A DNA stretch of 47,441 bases, taken from the NCBI GenBank assembly GCA_900078375.1, contig FLQS01000042.1:1-47441 (forward strand), in the 5' to 3' direction. The notes below the pieces were generated by a model. That model saw only the letters and a list, made by a program, of their open reading frames with translations. It searched no databases and had not been told where the DNA came from. The translations under genes and the position numbers were made by a program. Below are positions 1-7,915 of this stretch, piece by piece. The stretch is from an uncultured Mycobacterium sp. (GTDB taxonomy: Bacteria > Actinomycetota > Actinomycetes > Mycobacteriales > Mycobacteriaceae). Within the stretch, counting starts at the first letter, position 1. Each line of letters starts with the position of its first letter.

Positions 1-1158
1 CTGCTCCTTGGAGATATGCGTGAACGGGTCCCAGTGGTACCAGCGCATCGCGTTCTCGTAGGTCATCTTGTTGATCTCGTCGTCGGGCACGTTGTTCTCT
101 TTGAGCACTTGGTCGAGCTGCTCCGGTGCGCCGGGCCACATCGAGTCGCTGTGCGGGTAGTCGGCTTCCCAGCAGATGTTGTCCACACCGATGTCGTTGC
201 GCAGTTTGACCCCGACCGGATCGGCGATGAAGCACGTCAGGAAGTGATCCCGGAACACCTCCGACGGCTTCTGCTTGCCGAAGTCCTGGCCCGTCCACGT
301 CGAGTGCATCTCGTAGGTGCGATCGGCGCGCTCCAGGAAATACGGAATCCAGCCGGTGCCACCCTCACTCAAGGCGATCTTCAGATCGGGATACTCCTTG
401 ATCGGCCGCGACCACAAGAGGTCCGCCGCGGCTTGCACGATGTTCATCGGCTGCAACGTGATCATCACGTCCAACGGTGCATCCGGCGCCGTGATCGCCA
501 GCTTGCCCGACGAGCCAATGTGCACGTTGAGCACGGTGTCGGTGTCCACCAGCGCATCCCACATCGGCTTCCAGTAGTCGAAGTCATGGAAACTCGGATA
601 GCCCATCGCCGAAGGGTTCTCGCTGAACGTCAACGAATGCACCCCGCGGGCGGCATTACGCCGGATCTCGGCCGCACAGGCCACCGGATCCCAGATCACC
701 GGCAGCGTCATCGGAATGAAGCGCGCCGGGTAGGCACCGCACCACTCCTCGACATGCCAGTCGTTGTAGGCCTGCACCAGCGCCACCGAGAAGTCATGGT
801 CGTCGGTGGCGAACAGGCGCCCCGCGAAGCCCGGAAACGACGGGAAGCACATCGAACCGAGGATGCCGCCGGCGTTCATGTCCTTGACCCGCTCGTCGAC
901 GTCGTAGCAGCCCGGCCGGATCTCATCGAGACCCTGCGGTTCCAGGCCGTACTCCTCCTTCGGCCGGCCGGCCACCGCGTTGAGGGCAACGTTGGGGATG
1001 ACGATGTCGCGGAACTGCCAGGTATCGGAGCCATCCGGGTTGTGGATCAACCGGGGCGCCTCGTCGATGTACTTCTTCGGAAGGTGATTCTTGAACATGT
1101 TCGGCGGCTCGACGATGTGATCGTCGACGCTGATCAGAATCATGTCGTCTTTCTTCAC
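1..1158 (-). CDS. Amidohydrolase family protein (partial, runs off left edge)
   Basis: Open for 386 codons to the window edge, so the C-terminus is missing. It begins MILISVDDHIVEPPNMF, the metal-site motif (D-x-H) of the Amidohydro_2 TIM-barrel family. Further family marks are NVHIGSSG in mid-protein, ALSEGGTGWIPYFLER, and ICWEADYPHSDSMWP near the end, which carries the catalytic Asp/His cluster. Members hydrolyse or decarboxylate cyclic or carboxylic substrates using a bound divalent metal; the substrate cannot be told here. I chose the GTG at 1158 because AGAAGG lies 5 nt upstream; an in-frame ATG at 1143 is the alternative. The opposite strand has a long open frame that is only a shadow of this gene. 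Confidence 0.9.
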   Translation of the reverse strand, partial: MKKDDMILISVDDHIVEPPNMFKNHLPKKYIDEAPRLIHNPDGSDTWQFRDIVIPNVALNAVAGRPKEEYGLEPQGLDEIRPGCYDVDERVKDMNAGGILGSMCFPSFPGFAGRLFATDDHDFSVALVQAYNDWHVEEWCGAYPARFIPMTLPVIWDPVACAAEIRRNAARGVHSLTFSENPSAMGYPSFHDFDYWKPMWDALVDTDTVLNVHIGSSGKLAITAPDAPLDVMITLQPMNIVQAAADLLWSRPIKEYPDLKIALSEGGTGWIPYFLERADRTYEMHSTWTGQDFGKQKPSEVFRDHFLTCFIADPVGVKLRNDIGVDNICWEADYPHSDSMWPGAPEQLDQVLKENNVPDDEINKMTYENAMRWYHWDPFTHISKEQ

Positions 1159-1322
1159 GGCAACCTTCTCTCGGTCAGGCCAGTAAAACTAAGATATTTA
1201 CTGTTGCCTCGACAGTAGCCGATCGGCCAGGCCACCGTAAGGACGCTCTGGCCAGACCGCATGCAATATGTTGCGCGCAACGTGGCACACGCCGCCTCGA
1301 CGACGTCGGTGGATCTACTCCC

Positions 1323-1748
1323 CTAGCCCCGCGTCGTTGGCCGTTGAGTCGGTGCGTTTTCCACAATGGATCCCATTAGGGCATTCACTTGGGCCGCGAA
1401 GTCCTGCATCTCGGTCTCGAATTCGGTCTCATTGTCCTGCTGTGCGCTGAGCATTTCCGCCATCGCTTCGGCTTCCTCTGCCTCCGCCTGTTGTTGGCTC
1501 GCCCCATACGGCGAGGCCCCAGAAATGTCACCCATCCCGGACGAGATCTGACTGAGCGAACTGGTCGCCGGCATCGCCGGCGCCCCACCGGTTGCGTCGT
1601 ACGGCGTTTTCGACACTTTTGAATCGCCCGGTGTGGGCGACTTGGTGCCGTCATCGGCTCCCGCGACCGCCGGGCCGGCCAACGTGGTCAGGCCCAGGGC
1701 GGCCGCGAGTCCAGCGACTCGCAATGCATGCCGTAGTGAATCGCTCAT
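1323..1748 (-). CDS. Small secreted protein of unknown function
   Basis: A 141-aa protein starting MSDSLRHALRV. Residues 1-30 form a signal peptide (basic N-region, AGLAAALGLTTLAG core, AVAGADD cleavage region). The mature part is Ser/Pro-rich and then acidic and helical (QQAEAEEAEAMAEML), suggesting an exported coiled segment. The longer frame from 1874 adds a low-complexity extension with no translation signal, so the ATG at 1748 is preferred. It is divergent from the TetR gene at 1888 and could be controlled by it. I do not recognise the family; the export call is sound, the role is unknown. Confidence 0.65.
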   Translation of the reverse strand: MSDSLRHALRVAGLAAALGLTTLAGPAVAGADDGTKSPTPGDSKVSKTPYDATGGAPAMPATSSLSQISSGMGDISGASPYGASQQQAEAEEAEAMAEMLSAQQDNETEFETEMQDFAAQVNALMGSIVENAPTQRPTTRG

Positions 1749-1851
1749 TGGAACCGCCCCCTGACTCGTACGCAATGCCACGATTATCCATCCACTGACC
1801 GCGACGTAGTGGCATTTCAGCGGCATACACCCATCTGGTTGACGACCGTCA

Positions 1852-1881
1852 TTGACAGTCGCCAGCGAGTTCACCTACGTT
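1852..1881 (+). promoter_or_regulatory. Candidate SigA promoter with leaderless start for the TetR gene
   Basis: TTGACA at 1852-1857, an 18-bp spacer, then TACGTT at 1876-1881 (matching the mycobacterial TAnnnT -10). Six bases after the -10 comes the ATG at 1888, with no Shine-Dalgarno sequence. This geometry puts the transcript start on the start codon, i.e. a leaderless mRNA, which is common in mycobacteria. Confidence 0.5.
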
Positions 1882-1887
1882 GCATCT

Positions 1888-2496
1888 ATGCGCCTATCGC
1901 CACCGGGCAACTCCCCCGAGCCCCGCACCATCGGGGTACGCGAGGTGCGCCGATTGGAGACCCGAGCGCGAATATTCGAGACCGCGCTGGCCGAGATTGC
2001 GCAGCGCGGGCTGGCGGCGGCCGACGTCAGTGCCATCGCCGCGGCGGCCGGCGTGGTGCGAGGGACGTTCTACTTTCACTTCCCCACGAAAGAGCACGTT
2101 CTCGTCGAGTTGGAGCGCAATGAAGAGACCAAGATCGTCGCTGAACTGGACAGGGCCAACGGCGATCTGACTGCCATGCTCACGCAACTGGTGCACGGCG
2201 TCCTTGCGGCCCAGCATCGATTGGGAACCGTCGTCTTCCGGGACATGCTGGGCCTGCACTTCTCCTCCACGCGGCCGGTCGAGGACGCACTGCCGGAGCA
2301 TCCACTCGCGGGGTTCCTGTCGTCCGCAATCGAGCAGGCGAAGAACTCACGCCAAGTGGCCAAGGATGCCAACGCCGCAGAGCTTGCGACGTTCTTCCTG
2401 ACCGGACTCTTCGCGCTGCTGTCGACCGGCGCGGACACACCCGAGGTCCTCGAGCGCTACGTCACCACACTGGTCAAAGGAATGGAGACACGATGA
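1888..2496 (+). CDS. TetR/AcrR family transcriptional regulator
   Basis: A 202-aa one-component repressor. The N-terminal helix-turn-helix spans about residues 20-65: TRARIFETALAEIAQRG, then AAADVSAIAAAAGVVRGTFYFHFPTKEHVL, the classic TetR recognition-helix signature. The C-terminal half is the variable ligand-binding and dimer domain. It overlaps the next gene by 4 nt (ATGA), so the two are co-translated, and the regulator probably controls itself and the ferritin-like protein. The start at 1888 is preferred over 1852 because the promoter elements lie inside the longer reading. Confidence 0.88.
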   Translation: MRLSPPGNSPEPRTIGVREVRRLETRARIFETALAEIAQRGLAAADVSAIAAAAGVVRGTFYFHFPTKEHVLVELERNEETKIVAELDRANGDLTAMLTQLVHGVLAAQHRLGTVVFRDMLGLHFSSTRPVEDALPEHPLAGFLSSAIEQAKNSRQVAKDANAAELATFFLTGLFALLSTGADTPEVLERYVTTLVKGMETR

Positions 2497-3314
2497 ACAC
2501 CGGTATCGAGGGCTATCGCGATTACCTGGCCCGACGTGACGGGGAAGCTGACCTCCTGAACCGGCGGCTGGCCAACCGAGAACAGTTCTTCAAAGAATTG
2601 GAAGCCAACCCCGTCCGATCTGCGCACCCCGCGGACCGCGCGCTATTCCTGCGCAACCTTCGCCGCCGTCGTCCAGAACCCAATCTGGACAAGAAGATGC
2701 TGTTCCTGCTCGCCACGGCAAAACTCAACCAAGCCGAGCGATTCGGTGTCGGGCTCGGTGAGACCTATGGCCGCAACAGCGACGAGAACCTGCCTCCGGA
2801 GAACGTCTACCTGGAGCTCGAAGAGCACTATCACACAAGGCTTCTCGCCTATGCGCTCGACGTGTTCGACCTCACCTTTCAGGTGGTGCCGCCACCCTTT
2901 GTGATGCGGCAATTCGTCAAGACGGGTGTGTTCATTCCCGCACGACTCGGCTTCCTGTTCGTCGGAGCCGCAGAAATGGCCGGCTGCATCATGTTTGACG
3001 AACTACGACGCGCAGGTATCGCGTTGTTCGCCGACGAACCAGATGTCTGCGAGCGCATCGAACTGCTGTACAGCGAGATCCTCACCGACGAAATCGGGCA
3101 CGTCGGGTATTGCGCCTCACGCTGCACCTCGACCGAGCGAGCCGTCATGCGGCGCATCTACCCTTATATCGGACGGCTTTTCGCCCGGCAGACCGCAGAG
3201 ATCGCCTTGCTCATCGATCCGAAACACTTGCACGCAAGACTCGACCGGCCCTTCAACGTCGATGAACTCACCGCGGATCTGCGCAACGAAACCTATCTGG
3301 TCGCGCACCCCTAG
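2493..3314 (+). CDS. Ferritin-like/diiron-type protein of unknown role
   Basis: A 273-aa, mostly helical protein. Metal-ligand-like motifs fit a four-helix carboxylate-bridged fold: ELEEHYH (about residues 108-114), AAEMAG (159-164) and TDEIGHVGY (198-206, E-x-x-H). It starts on the ATGA that ends the TetR gene, so it is translationally coupled to it. Its 3' end overlaps the convergent MFS gene by 47 nt. By fold it may be an oxygenase, oxidase or metal store; no substrate can be deduced. The family assignment rests on motif spacing alone. Confidence 0.6.
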   Translation: MNTGIEGYRDYLARRDGEADLLNRRLANREQFFKELEANPVRSAHPADRALFLRNLRRRRPEPNLDKKMLFLLATAKLNQAERFGVGLGETYGRNSDENLPPENVYLELEEHYHTRLLAYALDVFDLTFQVVPPPFVMRQFVKTGVFIPARLGFLFVGAAEMAGCIMFDELRRAGIALFADEPDVCERIELLYSEILTDEIGHVGYCASRCTSTERAVMRRIYPYIGRLFARQTAEIALLIDPKHLHARLDRPFNVDELTADLRNETYLVAHP

Positions 3315-4533
3315 TCGCGTCTCGGAGTACGAGTGCCGCCAGTGCTGCGGCGATCGCGGCCAGCACCAGGATCGTGACGGCGACGGCGGTCCAACCGCGC
3401 GCGTCGAACGCCACTCCACCGAACCAGCCGATGGCGCTGGACCCGGCGTAGTAGAAGAGGTTGTACAGCGACGAGGCTTGGGCCTTGCCGACCGGTGCGG
3501 CCTGGCCGGTCCACCCGGCCGCCGTGGAATGCGCGCCAAAGAAACCGGCCGTCGCGACCACCAAACCTACGAGGACAGCGAACACGTTGTCGCTCAGGGT
3601 GATTGCAATACCGACCATCATCACGACCACGGAAACCAGCAAGACCCGCCTGCGCCCGAGGCGCGCGGCCTCGGCACCGGCCCGCGACGACGCCCACGTC
3701 CCGGCCAAGTACGCCAGAAACACCAGGCTCACCAACGACGGGGGAAGATGGAACGGCGCGGCAGTCAAGCGGAAGCCGAGGAAGTTGTAGAGCGCCACGA
3801 AGCCGCCCATCAACAGAAAGCCCTGCGCGAAGAGCACCAGCTGGCGCGGTGTGCGCAGGTTGGCGGCCAGCCGATGACCGAGGTTGCCCTCCGGATTGGT
3901 GCCGCTACCCGACGCCGGGGTGAAGCCTCGCGGCTCGGGCGCCAGCTTGACGAAGGCCATGGCCGCCAATCCGCAGATCACCGCGACGGTGAAGACACCG
4001 ATACGCCATCCCGCGATCTCGGCGACCGGACTGGACACCAGCCGGCCGAGCAGTCCACCGATCGTCGTGCCCGCCACGAAAGTGCCGGCCGCCCTGGCGG
4101 CGTGCACCGGATCGACCTCTTCGGTCAGATACGCCACCGCGATCGCGGGCACGCCACCGACCAGCAGACCCTCGACGAACCGGCCGGCCATCAGCAGACC
4201 GAACGTCGGCGCGAACGGCACCAACATCCCGACCACCGTCGCGCCCGTGACGGAGATTGTGATCGCCTTCACCCGGCCCATGCGGTCGGCCAGCGCCGAC
4301 CACGGAATGACACCGATCGCCAGGCCCGCCGTGGACACCGAAACCACCAGTGCCGCATTGGCCGCGCCGATACCCAGGTCCGAGGAGATCAGCGGGAGCA
4401 CGGCCTGCGGTGAGTACAACTGCGCGAACGTCGCCACGCCTGCGCAGAACAACGCCGCCAGCAATCGCGCGTAGGCCGCCGATCCCCGGGCGTGCCCGGT
4501 CCAGGCAGGTTCCAGGGACTGGTCAATGGTCAC
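3268..4533 (-). CDS. MFS transporter (YnfM-like drug/sugar efflux family)
   Basis: A 421-aa polytopic membrane protein with about 12 hydrophobic helices. The N-terminal helix GVATFAQLYSPQAVLPLIS is followed by the MFS loop motif ALADRMGRVKAI between TM2 and TM3 (the D-R-x-G-R type). This is the pattern of the arabinose-efflux/YnfM group. It lies downstream of a LysR gene on the same strand, as YnfL/YnfM-type pairs do, so the exporter is probably LysR-controlled. The intergenic 104 bp holds an inverted repeat (4570-4597). The exported compound is unknown. The tail overlaps the convergent gene ending at 3314. Confidence 0.88.
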   Translation of the reverse strand: MTIDQSLEPAWTGHARGSAAYARLLAALFCAGVATFAQLYSPQAVLPLISSDLGIGAANAALVVSVSTAGLAIGVIPWSALADRMGRVKAITISVTGATVVGMLVPFAPTFGLLMAGRFVEGLLVGGVPAIAVAYLTEEVDPVHAARAAGTFVAGTTIGGLLGRLVSSPVAEIAGWRIGVFTVAVICGLAAMAFVKLAPEPRGFTPASGSGTNPEGNLGHRLAANLRTPRQLVLFAQGFLLMGGFVALYNFLGFRLTAAPFHLPPSLVSLVFLAYLAGTWASSRAGAEAARLGRRRVLLVSVVVMMVGIAITLSDNVFAVLVGLVVATAGFFGAHSTAAGWTGQAAPVGKAQASSLYNLFYYAGSSAIGWFGGVAFDARGWTAVAVTILVLAAIAAALAALVLRDATRGARPDRFRCADPR

Positions 4534-4569
4534 CCAGTCGACGGTAAGAATCGGCTATTGATGTGTCCA

Positions 4570-4597
4570 ATGCATGAATAGGTCAGTACTCATGCAT
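4570..4597. promoter_or_regulatory. Inverted repeat, candidate LysR operator upstream of the MFS gene
   Basis: ATGCATGA at 4570-4577 and its exact complement TCATGCAT at 4590-4597, separated by 12 bp. A second palindrome, ATGCGCAT, lies at 4599-4606. The position, between the LysR gene and the exporter start, suits a LysR-type recognition/activation site. The binding itself is inferred. Confidence 0.5.
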
Positions 4598-4637
4598 TAT
4601 GCGCATGATCGCAGCTGAAGCGCGCGAATAGCCCCTG

Positions 4638-5507
4638 TCAGGTGCCGATAAGAAAGTGCAGGAAACGCTCCGACGGCGGAGCCAGTGGACGGTCACATCC
4701 CCACGCCAGGCCGACCTCTCGCTTGGCACGGCTGTTCGACAACGGCACATGGACCACGCGGGTATCGGTGCCCTCCCGTGGGACGGGCACGACCGCGACC
4801 CCGAATCCCGCTGCCACCAAGCCTTCCATCGTCGGGATCTCGGAGGCTTCGAAGACGATCTCTGGGTCGATACCCGCCTCGGCCCACAGGTCGTCGGTCA
4901 GCAGCCGCAACCCGAGTGGCTTCTCGAGTGCGACGAACGGCTCGTCGGCCGCCGCGGACAGGCTCACCCGAGTACGCGCCGCAAGCCGGTGCCCCGGCGG
5001 CACCGCCAGGCACAACCGCTCGACGTAAAGGCGATGCCACTCGAAGGCCGTCGGATCGGGACGCGGTGAGGTGATGGCGAGATCCACCCCGCCGTCGAGA
5101 ACCCGTTGCGCAACCTCGTGCGCCGGACCCTGAAACAGATCGAAAGCAATCCTCGGCGCGGCTTCCCGAAACCGCCGAAGCTGTTCGGGCACATACCAGT
5201 TGGCCAACGAGTGCAGGAACGCCAGCCGAACGCGACCGGTGTCGGGGTCGCGCAGCGCAGCGATGCGATCAAGCGCAGCCTGCACTTCGGCAATGCTGCG
5301 GCGGGCATGCTCAAGCATGATGCGGCCGTATTCATTGAGGCGAAGACGACGGCCGACGCGATCGAATAGTGCGGCGCCCGCCTGTTGTTCGATCCGGGAC
5401 AGGGCCCGCGACAGGGTGGGTTGGCTCACCCCCAATTCGGCCGCGGCCTCGGTGACATGTTCGGTCTCGGCCAGCACCACGAACCATTGGAGTTCTTCAC
5501 GATGCAT
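4638..5507 (-). CDS. LysR family transcriptional regulator
   Basis: A 289-aa regulator. The winged HTH is at residues 1-60: LQWFVVLAETEHVTEAAAELGVSQPTLSRALSRIE is cut here by prose, but its core is AAAELGVSQPTLSRALS. A periplasmic-binding-protein-like effector domain follows (RVRLAFLHSLANWYVPEQL, then AVPPGHRLAA). It starts 3 nt after the stop of the upstream TetR gene, so these two regulators are likely co-transcribed. It probably controls the MFS exporter 104 bp downstream. The effector is unknown. Confidence 0.9.
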   Translation of the reverse strand: MHREELQWFVVLAETEHVTEAAAELGVSQPTLSRALSRIEQQAGAALFDRVGRRLRLNEYGRIMLEHARRSIAEVQAALDRIAALRDPDTGRVRLAFLHSLANWYVPEQLRRFREAAPRIAFDLFQGPAHEVAQRVLDGGVDLAITSPRPDPTAFEWHRLYVERLCLAVPPGHRLAARTRVSLSAAADEPFVALEKPLGLRLLTDDLWAEAGIDPEIVFEASEIPTMEGLVAAGFGVAVVPVPREGTDTRVVHVPLSNSRAKREVGLAWGCDRPLAPPSERFLHFLIGT

Positions 5508-5510
5508 GTT

Positions 5511-6098
5511 CTAGACCATGCCGTCCAGTAACGCGTCCACCAGCGCAACGTATTGCCCGACAGCGTGATCCCCCCCAACCGGACCGCTCATGACTTGGAG
5601 CAGCAGCGTGCCCATCAACGCGTTAGCGACCACGTCGGGATCGATATCGGCACGCAGGGCTTCCTTGTCGACCGCGATGCGCACCCGATCGACGAGCCCG
5701 CTACGCTGCGGGACGCTGAGCTGTTCGTACAGCGCTTCGCTGTCACCGGAACCCGCGGCGGCCGCGGCGACGAGGGCGCGGATGAGTTTCGCGTTGGCGG
5801 GTTCGGCGATGAACTCCCCGTGCTCGATCAACCACCGGCGTAGGTCGGCGCGCAGGTCGCCGGTGTCGGGCGCCGCGAACGTGCCGCCACGTCCGTAGGC
5901 ATCCAGGACCGCCTCGACCACCAGGGGTGCCTTCGACGCCCAGCGCCGGTAGAGCGTCTTCTTCCCAACCTGCGCGCGCGCCGCGACGGCGTCCATTGAC
6001 AGCTCGGCGTAGCTGGACACGACGAGCAGCTCGCGCACGGCGCCGAGGATCGCGGCGTGTAGCGAGGCGTCCCTGGGCCGGCCGGGCGGTTGCGACAT
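5511..6098 (-). CDS. TetR/AcrR family transcriptional regulator
   Basis: About 195 aa. The N-terminal HTH is at residues 10-58 (AAILGAVRELL, then SMDAVAARAQVGKKTLYRRW), followed by a helical effector domain. Two adjacent starts exist: GTG at 6101 and ATG at 6098; I use the ATG. The gene is divergent from the phosphotransferase gene, and the gap holds a perfect 31-bp inverted repeat (6158-6188), which is very probably its operator. It thus likely represses the phosphotransferase and is possibly autoregulated. The LysR gene follows after 3 nt. Confidence 0.9.
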   Translation of the reverse strand: MSQPPGRPRDASLHAAILGAVRELLVVSSYAELSMDAVAARAQVGKKTLYRRWASKAPLVVEAVLDAYGRGGTFAAPDTGDLRADLRRWLIEHGEFIAEPANAKLIRALVAAAAAGSGDSEALYEQLSVPQRSGLVDRVRIAVDKEALRADIDPDVVANALMGTLLLQVMSGPVGGDHAVGQYVALVDALLDGMV

Positions 6099-6157
6099 CA
6101 CGCGAGCCTAACTTCGTCGATTCAATGCCGATCCGGTTCGTGGTGCGTTAGGTTACC

Positions 6158-6188
6158 GTCATTACGACACACATCGTGTCGTAATGAC
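6158..6188. promoter_or_regulatory. Perfect 13-bp inverted repeat, TetR operator
   Basis: GTCATTACGACAC at 6158-6170, spacer ACATC, then the exact reverse complement GTGTCGTAATGAC at 6176-6188. It sits between the divergent TetR (5511-6098) and phosphotransferase genes. It covers the upstream-most possible ATG (6184) of the latter, so a bound repressor would block transcription start. Confidence 0.75.
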
Positions 6189-6219
6189 AGACGAGCCCGA
6201 CACCAGGAGCGCGCCCGAC

Positions 6220-7296
6220 ATGAGCACACCCGAACTGACGGTGCCCACCGACTTTGCCGATGTCTCGCCAAGCTGGATGACACACGCCTTGGCCGCTCAC
6301 CATCCCGGCGCCACCGTCAGCGCCGTCGCCATCGACCTCCGCGACGACGGCACCAATCGCCGCGCGCGCCTGCGGCTGTCGTACTCCGCGGGCGAAGGTC
6401 CGGCGACGGTGTTCGTCAAGGCCGCCGACCCGGATCACAAGGAACTCATCCGGATGACCAGCGGAATGTTCCACGAGCCCCGCCTGTTCAGCTCCGGGGT
6501 CGAGCTCCCCTTGGAGCATCCGCTCGTGTACACCGCGCTCATCGACGAAGACGCCTACGACTTCTGCCTGGTGATGGAGGACCTCACCGCCCGCGGTGCC
6601 GATCCGCGGGACTCGTTGCGGCCCCTGACAATCGACGAGGCACGCTCCGGGATGCGCGGGCTCGGGCGTATGCACGGCCGGTATTGGGGATCGCGCGTCA
6701 TCCAGGAGCCGGCGTTGAGCTGGCTGGACCCCTTCGAGCCGTTCGACGGGCTGCAGTACGCGCCGCTGCCGAGCGCGCTGGAACAACTCGACGAGAGCAC
6801 TCCGACTGGGGTGTTGTCGATGTCGATCGAGCAGCTGGTCGAGGGAGTGTGGAAGCCGTACATCAGGACGTTGACCACGTCGCCGCAGACGCTGCTGCAC
6901 GGCGACGCGCACATCGGCAACACCTATGTGACGCCGGACGGCGAGGTCGGCTTCCTGGATTGGCAGGTTGCCCGCCGGGGCAACTTCTCACTGGATGTCG
7001 GCTACTTCCTACAGGGCGCACTGACCGTCGAGGACCGGCGCCAGCACGAGCGAGCGCTGTTGGAGGAGTATCGCGACGCGCTCGGGCTGCCTGCCGACGA
7101 GCTGCCGACCATGGCCGAGATCTGGCTGCGGTACCGCGCGTCGGTCGCGCACGGGCTGGCGCTGTGGCTGGCCACCGCGAGTAGTGGCGGCGGGCTGTGG
7201 CAACGCCCCGAGGTTGCCGTCGCGCTGGCGCAGCGCTATGCCAACGCCTACGGCGATCTCGACACCGCGTCGGCGATCGCGGCGATTACGGCGTAA
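6220..7296 (+). CDS. Phosphotransferase family protein (APH/ecdysteroid-kinase-like)
   Basis: A 358-aa kinase-fold protein. The catalytic loop is HGDAHIGNT (Asp about 229, Asn about 234 in this numbering), followed by the metal-binding LDWQ (Asp about 247). An N-lobe Lys lies in TVFVKAADP. These are the marks of the aminoglycoside-phosphotransferase/EcKinase superfamily, which phosphorylates small hydroxylated molecules with ATP. Mycobacterial relatives are mostly uncharacterised, so antibiotic resistance should not be assumed. I prefer the ATG at 6220, with AGGAG 10 nt upstream; the ATG at 6184 lies inside the operator. The 3' end overlaps the convergent lipoprotein gene by 11 bp. Confidence 0.85.
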   Translation: MSTPELTVPTDFADVSPSWMTHALAAHHPGATVSAVAIDLRDDGTNRRARLRLSYSAGEGPATVFVKAADPDHKELIRMTSGMFHEPRLFSSGVELPLEHPLVYTALIDEDAYDFCLVMEDLTARGADPRDSLRPLTIDEARSGMRGLGRMHGRYWGSRVIQEPALSWLDPFEPFDGLQYAPLPSALEQLDESTPTGVLSMSIEQLVEGVWKPYIRTLTTSPQTLLHGDAHIGNTYVTPDGEVGFLDWQVARRGNFSLDVGYFLQGALTVEDRRQHERALLEEYRDALGLPADELPTMAEIWLRYRASVAHGLALWLATASSGGGLWQRPEVAVALAQRYANAYGDLDTASAIAAITA

Positions 7297-7915
7297 CCAC
7301 CGTCGGGAACGCAATGTCGTTGCGCGCCAGCTTGCCTGGGAAGCACGGCGTTGACCCCTCAAGACCGGGCGGGAACCCGTCGCGGGCCGCGGCGACAACC
7401 CGCAGGACGTAGCCGTCCGGGCTGAATCCGAACAGGTTCGGCTTACGGAACCCGTCGCGTTCATAGACGTACCAACCCCAGCTGCGCCACACGTCACCGA
7501 AGGCCTGGATGAGGGTCGCATTATCGGTGCCCGGCGGCACCTTGATATCAAAGGCGACATTGAAACGCGTTGGGCCGTCAGCGGCAGTGGCATCATCGTC
7601 ACAGCCGACGTTGCCGCTGCCGACACCGCCGAACCTGCTGGCGTCGAACGTGATTCCGGATGACAAACCCTTTACTGTGCGCCGCAGATAGTCCAGCAGC
7701 GTTTCCTGTGCCTGCTGCTGACTCTGTGGCACAACATCTTTGGGATTCCATCCCGGCGGTGTCGGTGGTGAAGACGTCATCGTTGGTCCTCCAATGTCAG
7801 TCGCGCCGGATGGAGTGGGCATCTCGAGTTTGCCGCCACCACAGCCGGAAAGCATGACGCTCAGGGCCAGTGCCCCAAGCAGCGCGCTCGCTCGGCGAGT
7901 ATTCACGTACCTCAT
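7286..7915 (-). CDS. Putative lipoprotein
   Basis: 209 aa. A signal peptide ends in the lipobox LSGC at about residues 22-25, so it is exported and lipid-anchored. A Thr/Pro-rich linker follows, then a compact domain with FDIKVPPGTDNATLIQAF and an aromatic-rich stretch (WRSWGWYVYERDGF). Cys in GCDDD and TPCFPG may form a disulfide. It starts on the ATGA shared with the stop of the upstream hydrolase gene. It is the third gene of a WXG100 / hydrolase / lipoprotein operon, a layout repeated in mycobacterial genomes. Function is not established. Confidence 0.85.
   Translation of the reverse strand: MRYVNTRRASALLGALALSVMLSGCGGGKLEMPTPSGATDIGGPTMTSSPPTPPGWNPKDVVPQSQQQAQETLLDYLRRTVKGLSSGITFDASRFGGVGSGNVGCDDDATAADGPTRFNVAFDIKVPPGTDNATLIQAFGDVWRSWGWYVYERDGFRKPNLFGFSPDGYVLRVVAAARDGFPPGLEGSTPCFPGKLARNDIAFPTVVTP

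Noticed and set aside
16..1218. Long plus-strand frame (400 aa)
   Set aside because: Arg/His/Val-rich shadow of the amidohydrolase on the other strand, which has clear family motifs.
2926..4413. 495-aa plus-strand frame
   Set aside because: Runs antisense to the MFS gene and is His/Arg-rich; no start signal.
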